Below, piece after piece: positions 55,880 to 63,951 of a stretch of DNA of 64,000 nucleotides. Below the pieces are notes generated by a model. That model had not been told where the DNA came from, made no database searches, and was given only the letters and a program-made list of their open reading frames with translations. Origin of the DNA: Mesotaenium endlicherianum (taxonomy: Eukaryota; Streptophyta; Zygnematophyceae; Zygnematales; Mesotaeniaceae); contig WELA01005894.1 of assembly GCA_009602735.1 (NCBI GenBank), positions 62,001-126,000 of the forward strand. Reading direction: 5' to 3'. Made by a program: the position numbers and the translations under genes. The stretch's first letter is position 1; each line of letters begins with the position of its first letter.

Positions 55880-57529
55880 TTAATGGAAGCGGCTGGTAAA
55901 ATCCAATCCGTTCTTTCTCAAGGTATCCAATGCTGCATCATATCCTGCATCTGCATGACGTATCACACCCATGGCCGGGTCGTTACGCAGCACGTGCGAC
56001 AAACGCGCAGCAGCCGCATCTGTTCCATCGGCAACGATCACCATACCGGCATGAATACTGTATCCCATGCCTACGCCACCACCATGGTGCAAACTTACCC
56101 AACTGGCGCCGCCTGCCGTATTGATCAATGCATTCAGTATGGGCCAGTCGGCCACTGCATCGCTGCCATCGAGCATCGCTTCTGTTTCACGATTGGGCGA
56201 TGCCACCGATCCGGTATCGAGATGGTCTCTTCCGATAACAATAGGCGCTTTCACTTTCCCCGTGCGCACCAGTTCATTGAATGCCAGTCCGGCTTTCTCA
56301 CGCTCACCTTGCCCCAACCAGCATATGCGCGCGGGCAATCCCTGGAAAGCGATCCGCTCCCTCGCCATCTTCATCCAGCGTTGCAAACTTTTATTTTCAG
56401 GGAATAATTGCAGGATGCATTCATCGGTTACAGCAATATCTGCCGGATCGCCGCTGAGCGCTGCCCAACGGAAAGGACCTTTGCCTTCGCAGAAAAGCGG
56501 ACGTATATAAGCGGGTACAAAACCCGGGAAATCGAATGCCTGTACAAGCCCATGTTCCTGCGCCCTTGCGCGGATGTTGTTGCCGTAATCGAAAGTGATG
56601 GCTCCGCTTTTTTGCAATGCCAGCATGAGTTCTACATGCAGTTTCATACTGTCATAAGCCAGCGCTATATATTGTTTGGCATCTTTTTCGCGCAGTGCGC
56701 GTGCCGCTTCATTGGTAAGTGTATGCGGTATATAACCGATCAGCGGGTCATGTGCAGAAGTCTGGTCGGTGAGCACATCCACTTTTATTTTTCTTTCTAT
56801 CAACCGTTGCAGCAAGTGTACCGCATTGCAAAGCACACCGATGCTCAGCGCTTCTCCATCTGCCGCAGCTTTCAACGCACGATCAATAGCAACATCAATG
56901 TCTGTATATTTCAGGTCGAGGTATTTTGTTTCGAGGCGTTTGTCGATACGCCATTCTTCCACTTCGGCACAAAGCGCCACTCCATCACACATGGTAATAG
57001 CCAGTGGTTGCGCGCCGCCCATACCTCCCAATCCGGCCGTTACACTCAGTGTTCCTTTCAATGATCCATGAAAATGTTTGTCGGCCACTGCAGCAAAAGT
57101 TTCATACGTGCCCTGCACAATGCCTTGTGAGCCTATGTATATCCAGGAGCCTGCCGTCATCTGCCCGTACATCATCAACCCTTTCTTTTCCAGCGCTGTG
57201 AAATGTTCCCAGGTAGCCCATTTGGGCACCAGTTGCGAATTGGAGAGTAATACCCTCGGCGCATCAACATGTGTTTTTAAAATGCCTACCGGCTTACCAC
57301 TTTGTATGAGTAGTGTTTCATCATTATCGAGGTCTTTCAGCGCCTTGATGATCAATTCAAGGCATTCCATATTACGCGCAGCCTTTCCTCTTCCGCCATA
57401 CACGATCAACTCTTCAGGACGTTCTGCTACTGCAGGATCGAGGTTGTTGAGCAACATACGCAAAGCGGCTTCCTGTATCCAGCCTTTGCAGTTCAATGTG
57501 GTTCCAGTGGGAGTTGCAGGGATTTTCAT
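55880..57529 (-). CDS. hutU: Urocanate hydratase
   Basis: 549-residue urocanase (EC 4.2.1.49), second step of histidine breakdown, converting urocanate to imidazolonepropionate with tightly bound NAD. ATG 57529 starts [25 protein letters not shown] and gives the normal length; the longer frame adds 21 residues. Signatures: [75 protein letters not shown] and [19 protein letters not shown]. No other hut gene is in the window, so the pathway is scattered or lies beyond the edges. Confidence 0.96.
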   Translation of the reverse strand: MKIPATPTGTTLNCKGWIQEAALRMLLNNLDPAVAERPEELIVYGGRGKAARNMECLELIIKALKDLDNDETLLIQSGKPVGILKTHVDAPRVLLSNSQLVPKWATWEHFTALEKKGLMMYGQMTAGSWIYIGSQGIVQGTYETFAAVADKHFHGSLKGTLSVTAGLGGMGGAQPLAITMCDGVALCAEVEEWRIDKRLETKYLDLKYTDIDVAIDRALKAAADGEALSIGVLCNAVHLLQRLIERKIKVDVLTDQTSAHDPLIGYIPHTLTNEAARALREKDAKQYIALAYDSMKLHVELMLALQKSGAITFDYGNNIRARAQEHGLVQAFDFPGFVPAYIRPLFCEGKGPFRWAALSGDPADIAVTDECILQLFPENKSLQRWMKMARERIAFQGLPARICWLGQGEREKAGLAFNELVRTGKVKAPIVIGRDHLDTGSVASPNRETEAMLDGSDAVADWPILNALINTAGGASWVSLHHGGGVGMGYSIHAGMVIVADGTDAAAARLSHVLRNDPAMGVIRHADAGYDAALDTLRKNGLDFTSRFH

Positions 57530-57552
57530 AACAATGAATATATTGAATTCCC

Positions 57553-57560
57553 TACATTTG
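57553..57560 (+). promoter_or_regulatory. -7 promoter element of the 51-residue gene
   Basis: TACATTTG matches TAnnTTTG exactly and lies 19 bases before ATG 57580, so the leader would be only about a dozen bases. No good TTG is seen at the -33 position. Confidence 0.5.
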
Positions 57561-57579
57561 GTATTCAAAAACACACCGT

Positions 57580-57735
57580 ATGGGATTACCAATCAACAAT
57601 AATAAGGGGGGTAAAGGAGGCAATAAAAGCCAGCCCAACAACAATCAGGCATCTAAATTCATTTCCAAGCCGGGCACCAAAGCCGTAGGCATTGCCAAGA
57701 AGCCCATCAAAACCGGCGGTTCAAGAGGGAGTTGA
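57580..57735 (+). CDS. Small basic Gly/Asn/Lys-rich protein, 51 residues
   Basis: A 51-residue frame starting [18 protein letters not shown] and ending [12 protein letters not shown]. It has 11 Lys/Arg and no acidic residue, so it is strongly basic, and is rich in Gly and Asn, with low-complexity N-terminal half and a repeated PGTKAVG/KPIKTGG flavour. It would be soluble and disordered; nucleic-acid binding is possible but unproven. An exact TAnnTTTG element lies just upstream. It is divergent from hutU and ends 11 bases before the convergent lon stop, filling the gap precisely, which supports a real gene. I do not recognise a family. Confidence 0.6.
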   Translation: MGLPINNNKGGKGGNKSQPNNNQASKFISKPGTKAVGIAKKPIKTGGSRGS

Positions 57736-57746
57736 TGATCCGGCGC

Positions 57747-60158
57747 TTATACCAGCGCCAGATCAATAACTTGTTGCATGGTTTTCACATAATGAAACTG
57801 CATGCCTTTGATGAAATTACTGTCGATCTCCGACACGTCTTTTTCGTTCTGCCAGCAGAGTATGATCTCTTTGAGCCCGGCCCTTTTTGCAGCCAGCACT
57901 TTTTCTTTGATACCACCAACAGGCAATACCTGTCCGCGTAACGTGATCTCTCCCGTCATAGCCAGGTAAGGTTTCAGCTTTCTTCCGGTAAAGGCAGAAG
58001 TGAGGGAACTCAGCATGGTAATACCTGCACTCGGACCGTCTTTCGGAACAGCCCCTTCAGGTACGTGTATATGAATGCTTTTCTTAGCGAATAATTCTGG
58101 ATCGATGCCATATTTACGTGCATTGGCCTGTAAATAACTCAATGCTGTGCTGGCGCTTTCCTTCATCACATTGCCCAGGTTACCGGTTAGTTTCAGGTCA
58201 CCCTTGCCATCGCCCAGGATGGTTTCGATGAAAAGAATATCTCCGCCAACATAAGTCCAGGCAAGTCCAACCGCTACACCCGGCATATTGGCCGTTTTGT
58301 ATATCTCGTTGTTATAGCGTGCCTGACCCAATATCTTATCAACATCTGCGGCTGTAATAACCGGCTTCACTTTATTCTTCATGGCCAGTTCCTTGGCCTG
58401 GTAACGCATCACAGATGCCAGCTGCCGGTCGAGCTCCCGCACACCGCTTTCGCGGGTATGTTGTTCGATGAGTTTCTCCAGCACTTTGTCGCTGATCTTG
58501 ATGTTTACCTTACCCAGTCCATGCGCTTCTTTCTGCTTGGGCACCAGGTGACGTTTGGCGATCTCTACTTTTTCTTCTACCGCATAACCGCTCAGGTCAA
58601 TGATCTCCAGCCTGTCGCGCAGCGCCGGTTGTATATTCTGGAGGTTATTGGCGGTAGCGATGAACAGCACTTTGCTGAGATCGTATTCCAGTTCCAGGTA
58701 ATTATCGTAAAAACTATTGTTCTGTTCAGGGTCCAGCACTTCCAGCAGGGCCGATGAAGGATCGCCGCGAAAATCATTGCCTATCTTGTCTATCTCGTCC
58801 AGGATCATCACCGGGTTCGATGATTTGCATTTGCGGATGTTTTGCAAAATGCGTCCCGGCATCGCGCCGATATAGGTTTTGCGGTGGCCGCGGATCTCAC
58901 TTTCATCGTGCAGTCCACCCAGGCTGAGCCTTACATATTTTCTGCCGATGGCATGCGCAATGGAGCGACCGAGAGAAGTTTTACCGATACCGGGGGGACC
59001 AATAAAACAAAGGATCGGGCTTTTCATATCGCCCTTCAGTTTCAATACGGCCAGGTATTCGATGATACGGCTCTTGATCTTCTCCATACCATAATGATCC
59101 GTATCGAGCACTTTTTTAGCGTTCTTCAGATCGTAGTTATCTGCTGTATAATCTTCCCAGGGAAGGTCCAGCATCAGGTCGAGGTGGTTGTACACCACAG
59201 AATAATCGGGCGTGCTCGGGTGCATCCTTTCCAGTTTCTCCACCCCGTTCTTGAACATATTTTTGGCGGCTTCCGGCCATTTCTTCGTCTCCGCCTTTTT
59301 CTTCATTTCTGCGATCTCACGCTCATTGGTATCGCCGCCCAGTTCTTCTTTGATACTTTTCAACTGCTGCTGCAGGAAGTAATCGCGCTGCTGCTTGTCG
59401 ATCTCCGTGCGCGTTTTATTCGTCACTTTGTCTTTCAGCTCGGCAAACTGTAATTCTCTTTGCAGGATATGCATGAGCTTCTCTGCCCTCTTTGGTACAT
59501 CCTGGATTTCCAATAGTCCCTGTTTTTCTTTCAGGTCGCTGTTGAGGTTACTGCTCACGAAATTGATAAGGAAAGAAGGGCTCTCAATATTTTTCAGGAT
59601 GATCGATGCCTCGGTGGGCAGGTTAGGCGATAACTGGATGATTTGGGTGGCCAGGTCTTTGATGCTGCTGATATAGGCATTGAAATCATCTCCTGCTTCG
59701 GCTTCTTCATCAACCAGCAAACGAACGGAAGCCCTGAAATAAGGGTCCTCGCTTACAATGGAGCCGATCTCGAAACGGCGCTTCCCCTGTATGATGATGG
59801 TGGTGCCTCCGTCGGGCATTTTGATCAGCTTCACGATCCGGGCCACCGTACCGATACTGCAAAGGTCTTGGGGTTCGGGATCTTCCACATTCACATCTTT
59901 CTGTGCCAGCACCCCTACCAGCTTGTCGTGCTTATAGGCATCGTTCACCGCTTTGATGCTCTTATCCCTTCCCACGGTAATGGGCAGTACTACCCCGGGG
60001 AATAATACCGTATTCCGCAATGGCAATATGGGTAAGGTATCGGGAACTACCAGGTCTTTATCTGCATCCCCTTCAGTTTCATTTATAGGGATAATGGGCA
60101 TGAAATCATTCTCGTCTTCAGATCGGAAAAACAAAGGCTCTTTGGTCATAATTTTCAT
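57747..60158 (-). CDS. lon: Endopeptidase La (Lon protease)
   Basis: 803-residue ATP-dependent cytosolic protease. Domains: LON substrate-binding domain about 40-250 (LPILPLRNTVLFPGVVLPI), coiled linker, AAA+ module about 340-590 with Walker A GPPGIGKTSLG, Walker B MILDEIDKIG and sensor residues, and S16 protease domain 600-803 with the Ser-Lys dyad in PKDGPSAGITM and GGIKEKVLAAKRAG. It degrades misfolded and regulatory proteins. ATG 60158 and ATG 60149 are both possible. A TAATTTTG element lies 54 bases upstream. Confidence 0.97.
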   Translation of the reverse strand: MKIMTKEPLFFRSEDENDFMPIIPINETEGDADKDLVVPDTLPILPLRNTVLFPGVVLPITVGRDKSIKAVNDAYKHDKLVGVLAQKDVNVEDPEPQDLCSIGTVARIVKLIKMPDGGTTIIIQGKRRFEIGSIVSEDPYFRASVRLLVDEEAEAGDDFNAYISSIKDLATQIIQLSPNLPTEASIILKNIESPSFLINFVSSNLNSDLKEKQGLLEIQDVPKRAEKLMHILQRELQFAELKDKVTNKTRTEIDKQQRDYFLQQQLKSIKEELGGDTNEREIAEMKKKAETKKWPEAAKNMFKNGVEKLERMHPSTPDYSVVYNHLDLMLDLPWEDYTADNYDLKNAKKVLDTDHYGMEKIKSRIIEYLAVLKLKGDMKSPILCFIGPPGIGKTSLGRSIAHAIGRKYVRLSLGGLHDESEIRGHRKTYIGAMPGRILQNIRKCKSSNPVMILDEIDKIGNDFRGDPSSALLEVLDPEQNNSFYDNYLELEYDLSKVLFIATANNLQNIQPALRDRLEIIDLSGYAVEEKVEIAKRHLVPKQKEAHGLGKVNIKISDKVLEKLIEQHTRESGVRELDRQLASVMRYQAKELAMKNKVKPVITAADVDKILGQARYNNEIYKTANMPGVAVGLAWTYVGGDILFIETILGDGKGDLKLTGNLGNVMKESASTALSYLQANARKYGIDPELFAKKSIHIHVPEGAVPKDGPSAGITMLSSLTSAFTGRKLKPYLAMTGEITLRGQVLPVGGIKEKVLAAKRAGLKEIILCWQNEKDVSEIDSNFIKGMQFHYVKTMQQVIDLALV

Positions 60159-60211
60159 TCTTGGGTCAAATTGTCACACACCCCGTGGTACGCCACATAA
60201 AAACGGGGGGA

Positions 60212-60219
60212 CAAAATTA
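60212..60219 (-). promoter_or_regulatory. -7 promoter element of lon
   Basis: On the minus strand TAATTTTG matches TAnnTTTG exactly. Upstream the -33 region reads ATGG rather than TTG. A leader of about 50 bases would result. Confidence 0.5.
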
Positions 60220-60273
60220 GGTCAATATTGGTGCCATGCCCCCTAAATCGGAAAAATTGGTACAAACTGGCAC

Positions 60274-60304
60274 AAAAAAAATCTCCCGCGCAAATCGCGG
60301 GAGA
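60274..60304 (-). terminator. Strong rho-independent terminator of the small lipoprotein gene
   Basis: On the minus strand TCTCCCGCG (60304-60296), a 5-base loop and CGCGGGAGA (60290-60282) are followed by eight T (60281-60274). This is a textbook terminator, 36 bases after the stop at 60340. Confidence 0.92.
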
Positions 60305-60305
60305 C

Positions 60306-60319
60306 CTTCTTGCAAGAAG
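60306..60319. repeat. 14-bp perfect palindrome in the 3' leader
   Basis: CTTCTTGCAAGAAG reads the same on both strands. It lies between the stop codon of the small lipoprotein gene and its terminator, so it may add to the 3' RNA structure. Confidence 0.4.
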
Positions 60320-60339
60320 TAATATTGACTAAACAAATA

Positions 60340-60537
60340 CTATTTCTTCTTAGTAGTGTCAACAGCAGCTTTAGCAGCTGTATCTGCTTTCTTAGTGGTG
60401 TCAGCAGCAGCTTTGGCAGCTGAATCAACAGCAGGAGCTACAGTTGCAGTTGAATCTTTAGCAGCTTCTTTGTTTTCACCGCTGTTACAAGCAGCCATTA
60501 CGCCAGCAACGGCCAGGATAGCGAATACTTTTTTCAT
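60340..60537 (-). CDS. Small Ala/Lys/Thr-rich lipoprotein, 65 residues
   Basis: 65-residue secreted lipoprotein: signal MKKVFAILAVAGVMAAC with lipobox VMAAC, Cys at 17. The mature part is low complexity and carries a near repeat, AAKAAADTTKKAD then AAKAAVDTTKKK, rich in Ala, Lys and Thr with some Asp and Glu. It is probably disordered or helical and sits in a membrane outer face or periplasm; similar small proteins are common in this phylum with unknown role. It has its own promoter (60571-60601) and a strong terminator, so it is a monocistronic, probably well-expressed gene. Confidence 0.85.
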   Translation of the reverse strand: MKKVFAILAVAGVMAACNSGENKEAAKDSTATVAPAVDSAAKAAADTTKKADTAAKAAVDTTKKK

Positions 60538-60570
60538 TGTACTTGTTTTTTAAAGAGTTTTATTACGGCG

Positions 60571-60601
60571 CAAAGATAGTTGCCAGGTTGAATTATGCAA
60601 A
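60571..60601 (-). promoter_or_regulatory. Promoter of the small lipoprotein gene
   Basis: Minus strand TTTG (60601-60598) and TATCTTTG (60578-60571), with 19 bases between, match the Bacteroidota consensus exactly. Transcription should start near 60564, leaving about 27 bases of leader. Confidence 0.8.
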
Positions 60602-60617
60602 TTTTAACGCATAAATT

Positions 60618-61934
60618 TTATTTCTTCCTGAAGAATATCCGCACCGGCACCCCCTTAAAATTAAACTGTGTTCTTAGCTGGTTTTCAAGGTAATTTTTAT
60701 ATGGTTGCTTGATATCATCCGGGTAATTGGTGAAAAAAGCAAAGGAAGGCACATGGGTAGGCAGTTGGGTAACATATTTAATTTTTACAGTATTTCCTCT
60801 CACCACCGGGGCATGATATGCCTGTACCGCCTTCAACATTACTTCGTTCAGCTGTGAGGTAGGTATCTTGCGTTGTTTGTTATCAAATACTTCCAGTGCC
60901 GTTTCTATTGTCTTGAAAATCCGCGTTTTATCTTTCACTGAAACAAAAAGAACCGGCACATCGGTAAAAGGCGCCAATTTCATCTTCAGGTTTTTTTCGT
61001 AATCACGCGCTGTATTCGTCTCTTTTTCAATGAGATCCCATTTATTCACCAATACTACTACTCCTTTTCCTTTACGTGCAGCCAGACTAAAAATACTCAC
61101 GTCCTGCCCGGTGATCCCTTTGGCGGCATCCAGCAACAAGAGGCATACATCTGCCTCATCCATAGCCCTTATGGCCCGGATAACAGAATAAAATTCCAGG
61201 TCGTCTTTCTCTTTATTCTTCTTACGGATACCCGCCGTATCAATCAAAATGAAGTCTTTCTGAAATAGCTTATAATGGGTGTGGATGGTATCCCGGGTAG
61301 TGCCGGCGATATCGCTTACAATGGTCCTTTCCTGGCCAATAAGGGCATTCAGCAAAGACGACTTGCCCACATTGGGCTGGCCAATGATCGCAAACTTGGG
61401 CAGACCATCTTCCGGACGCACTTCTTCTGTCTCTTCAGGCGCAATGGCCGACGTGATCATATCCAATAATTCTCCCGTTCCACTTCCTGAGATACTGCTA
61501 ATGAAGAAGTTATGATCAAAACCCATGCTGTAGAACTCGGCAGCTTCCAATTCGCGCTCACCATTGTCTACCTTGTTCACCACCAGGTAAACGGGCTTGG
61601 TAGCCCTCCTCAATAAATCGCCCATCGCTTCATCGAGATGAGTAATGCCTGTAGTCACATCTACCATGAAAACCACTGCATTAGCTTCGTCTATTGCAAT
61701 TTTTACTTGCTTTGCGATCTCCCGTTCAAATACATCTTCGCTCCCAGAAACAAATCCGCCCGTATCGATTACGTTGAACTGTTTCCCATTCCAATCGGTC
61801 ATCCCATACTGGCGGTCGCGCGTAACACCACTCACATCATCCACGATGGCTTTGCGGTGCTCCAACATCCTGTTGAAGAACGTACTTTTCCCCACATTCG
61901 GGCGACCTACTATTGCAACTGTATATCCGCTCAT
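60618..61934 (-). CDS. der: Ribosome biogenesis GTPase Der (EngA)
   Basis: 438-residue Der with its two tandem G domains. First: G1 GRPNVGKST at 9-17, DTGG, and NKVD near 119. Second: G1 GQPNVGKSS near 183, DTAG, and NKWD near 294. A KH-like domain follows (about 350-438). It acts in 50S subunit maturation. It begins 124 bases downstream of the era stop on the same strand; that gap holds a TTATTTATAAATAA palindrome (61970-61983) and an AATGGCGCCATT palindrome (62021-62032). Confidence 0.97.
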   Translation of the reverse strand: MSGYTVAIVGRPNVGKSTFFNRMLEHRKAIVDDVSGVTRDRQYGMTDWNGKQFNVIDTGGFVSGSEDVFEREIAKQVKIAIDEANAVVFMVDVTTGITHLDEAMGDLLRRATKPVYLVVNKVDNGERELEAAEFYSMGFDHNFFISSISGSGTGELLDMITSAIAPEETEEVRPEDGLPKFAIIGQPNVGKSSLLNALIGQERTIVSDIAGTTRDTIHTHYKLFQKDFILIDTAGIRKKNKEKDDLEFYSVIRAIRAMDEADVCLLLLDAAKGITGQDVSIFSLAARKGKGVVVLVNKWDLIEKETNTARDYEKNLKMKLAPFTDVPVLFVSVKDKTRIFKTIETALEVFDNKQRKIPTSQLNEVMLKAVQAYHAPVVRGNTVKIKYVTQLPTHVPSFAFFTNYPDDIKQPYKNYLENQLRTQFNFKGVPVRIFFRKK

Positions 61935-61969
61935 AATAATTTCTGATTTGTTGATTTCTGATGTCTGAT

Positions 61970-62032
61970 TTATTTATAAATAAGCCAACGTAACTCATTT
62001 AAAATAAACATTTTATAAAAAATGGCGCCATT
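61970..62032. repeat. Two palindromes between era and der
   Basis: TTATTTATAAATAA (61970-61983) and AATGGCGCCATT (62021-62032) are both perfect. The second lies just after the era stop and is followed on the minus strand by TTTT, so it could be a weak terminator. The surrounding AT-rich spacer has short direct repeats (TTCTGAT, CCAAATT). Confidence 0.35.
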
Positions 62033-62058
62033 GCCAAATTGTCGAATTACCAAATTAT

Positions 62059-62955
62059 TCAATTGTACCCGTATTCTTTCAACTGCATTTCATTATCCCT
62101 CCACTTGGGCCTCACTTTCACAAAAAGTTCAAGAAAGACCTTCTGACCAATGAACCCTTCGATATCTGCTCTTGCCTTCATACCGATCTGTTTGATCATT
62201 TTACCCTTATCGCCAATGATGATGGCTTTTTGGGTCTCCCGCTGCACAATGATATCGGCCTGGATCTTCACGAGGGATTCCTTCTCTTTGAACTCATTGA
62301 TCATAACAGCGGTATGATAAGGTATCTCATCGCCAAACAATTCGTAGATCTTCTCCCTGATCATTTCAGCCACGAAAAACTTGGTCGGCATATCGCTCAG
62401 GTCCTCTTCACTGTAAAAGGGCATGCCTTCAGGTAAAAAGGTCAAAATGACATCCAACAGTTTATCCAGGTGTTCATGCCGGAGGGCTGATATTTTTACC
62501 AGCTTCCGGCAATAGGGTTGCTTGGAAAAATAAGTTTCCGCTTCGGTTATCTTGTTGCCGTTTACACCATCTGTTTTGTTCAGTACTACAACAGCAGGTA
62601 CCGTCAGCTTCAATGCACTGAAAATAGCATGGCATGATTCCCAATCGTCTTTGACGTCTACAATCAGCAACGCCAGGTCGGCGTCTTCCAGGGCGCCTTT
62701 CACGGCATCCATCATGCGTTCATGCAGTTTGTATTTCGGGTCGATGATACCCGGCGTGTCTGAAAAGACCACCTGGTATTCGCCCGGTTTATTCAGGAAA
62801 GCCTTGATGCGATGGCGGGTGGTTTGCACCTTGGACGATACAATGGCCATTTTTTCGCCCACGAGCGCATTCAGCAAAGTGCTTTTGCCGGCATTGGGTT
62901 TTCCGAATATATTTACAAATCCTGCTTTCAATGTTCCTGTTTTTTGAACCCGCAC
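62059..62955 (-). CDS. era: GTPase Era
   Basis: 298-residue Era from GTG 62955; a TTG at 62931 (LKAGFVNIFGKP...) would give 290 residues and may be the true start, since Era sequences usually begin just before this strand. The G domain has GKPNAGKST (G1), the QTTRHR switch region, DTPG (G3) and NKTD (G4). The C-terminal KH domain has the signature IIVQRETQKAIIIGDKGKMIKQIG near 245. It binds 16S rRNA for 30S maturation. A tRNA gene and its terminator lie directly upstream on the same strand. Confidence 0.95.
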   Translation of the reverse strand: MRVQKTGTLKAGFVNIFGKPNAGKSTLLNALVGEKMAIVSSKVQTTRHRIKAFLNKPGEYQVVFSDTPGIIDPKYKLHERMMDAVKGALEDADLALLIVDVKDDWESCHAIFSALKLTVPAVVVLNKTDGVNGNKITEAETYFSKQPYCRKLVKISALRHEHLDKLLDVILTFLPEGMPFYSEEDLSDMPTKFFVAEMIREKIYELFGDEIPYHTAVMINEFKEKESLVKIQADIIVQRETQKAIIIGDKGKMIKQIGMKARADIEGFIGQKVFLELFVKVRPKWRDNEMQLKEYGYN

Positions 62956-62973
62956 AAAGTTAGGCCTAAAACT

Positions 62974-62994
62974 AAAAAAGCCCCTGATGGGGCC
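62974..62994 (-). terminator. Terminator after the initiator tRNA gene
   Basis: On the minus strand GCCCC (62993-62989), loop ATCA and GGGGC (62984-62980) are followed by six T (62979-62974). It ends the tRNA transcript before era, twelve bases after the tRNA 3' end. Confidence 0.8.
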
Positions 62995-63005
62995 TTTCTG
63001 TTGCG

Positions 63006-63029
63006 TTGCGAGGGAAGGGATCGAACCTC

Positions 63030-63068
<39 letters not shown>

Positions 63069-63077
63069 TACCTCGCG
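63006..63077 (-). tRNA. Initiator tRNA-fMet (CAT anticodon)
   Basis: A 72-base cloverleaf with anticodon loop CTCATAA. The acceptor stem pairs G2CGAGG7 with CCTCGC, while position 1 is C opposite A72, so the end pair is open. This, plus the A11-T24 pair in the D stem and the three consecutive G-C pairs in the anticodon stem (GGG/CCC), are the known marks of a bacterial initiator tRNA. The T arm is GGAGG-TTCGATC-CCTTC. The CCA end is not encoded. It has its own promoter and terminator. Confidence 0.95.
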
Positions 63078-63091
63078 ATGTAATTGGGTTG

Positions 63092-63123
63092 CAAAGGTAG
63101 GGGTATACGAATTAGCTTCCAAA
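63092..63123 (-). promoter_or_regulatory. Promoter of the initiator tRNA gene
   Basis: Minus strand TTTG (63123-63120) and TACCTTTG (63099-63092), with 20 bases between TTG and the -7 box, match the consensus exactly. The transcript would begin about 8-10 bases before the mature tRNA. Confidence 0.8.
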
Positions 63124-63145
63124 TAAATATTGAAAATCAGCCGGT

Positions 63146-63865
63146 TTAGTCTTCGGCTTTTCTTTTGAAGGTGGCGCCGCCGCTGATATTGCTGTCACGC
63201 ACCAGTCCCTGTCCCTTATAATAAATACCGCTTCCGCCACTGGCGCTGGCATCTATTTCTTTATTGACTGTGAGGTGGATCGCCGAAGCGCCGGAGGCAT
63301 TTACCTTGCAGTAATCGGTGCGAAGATCATAGCCTTTGATATCGCTGGCGCCGGAAGCTTCCACCTGGGTCTTATTCGCTTCGCCCGATATGGTAATCCT
63401 GGAAGCTCCGGTGGCTACCAATCGCAATAACGCTGTTTGCACTTTACCGGAAAAATCACTGGCACCGGATAATTCGATCTCGAGTTTTTCGAGTTTCACC
63501 GCATCTGTGAGCCGGATATTGCAGGCCCCGGAAGCTTCTATCCTTTTCAGGGTTTTAAAAGTTACATAGGCTTTCATGCGTTTATTGCCCCAGCTCCAGC
63601 CGCTTTTTTGAGGTGTGATATGCAATACACCATTTTTCAGTTCCGTGCGGATACGTCCGGCATCTTCATCAGAGCCGGCGCTCACCGCCACCGCTTCTTC
63701 ATTGCCTTGGGAAAGATAGAGGCTGATGGCACCCGATACTTCAATACCGGTAAACCCACTGATGGGACGCACTTGTACATTGTCATCCCTGACAATATTT
63801 TTATCCTGCGCACCTGCCTGCAACAGGCACACTCCCATCAATACCACCAGCAGCCATTTTTTCAT
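63146..63865 (-). CDS. Head-GIN domain (DUF2807) exported protein
   Basis: 239-residue periplasmic or surface protein with a signal peptide ending LQAGAQ (ATG 63865 chosen). The frame to 63922 would start upstream of a TAACTTTA-like promoter box at 63901-63908. The mature protein is one DUF2807 beta-helix-like fold with repeated turns of the form EASGACNIRL, ELSGASDFSG, VATGASRITI, EASGASDIKG and NASGASAIHL, each about 20 residues apart. The family is abundant in this phylum; a role in adhesion or envelope upkeep has been proposed but is unproven. Confidence 0.9.
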   Translation of the reverse strand: MKKWLLVVLMGVCLLQAGAQDKNIVRDDNVQVRPISGFTGIEVSGAISLYLSQGNEEAVAVSAGSDEDAGRIRTELKNGVLHITPQKSGWSWGNKRMKAYVTFKTLKRIEASGACNIRLTDAVKLEKLEIELSGASDFSGKVQTALLRLVATGASRITISGEANKTQVEASGASDIKGYDLRTDYCKVNASGASAIHLTVNKEIDASASGGSGIYYKGQGLVRDSNISGGATFKRKAED

Positions 63866-63911
63866 ATCCCCTGTTTTTTCGTATAACGAAAGCTCCGTGT
63901 TAAAGTTACAC

Positions 63912-63942
63912 TTGGCCTTCATTCCATCATTTTTTAATTTTG
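63912..63942 (+). promoter_or_regulatory. Promoter ahead of the TPP riboswitch
   Basis: TTG (63912-63914) and TAATTTTG (63935-63942) with a 20-base spacer match the consensus. Transcription would start near 63949, a few bases before the riboswitch element. It reads out of the window to the right. Confidence 0.65.
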
Positions 63943-63951
63943 CACTTTACA

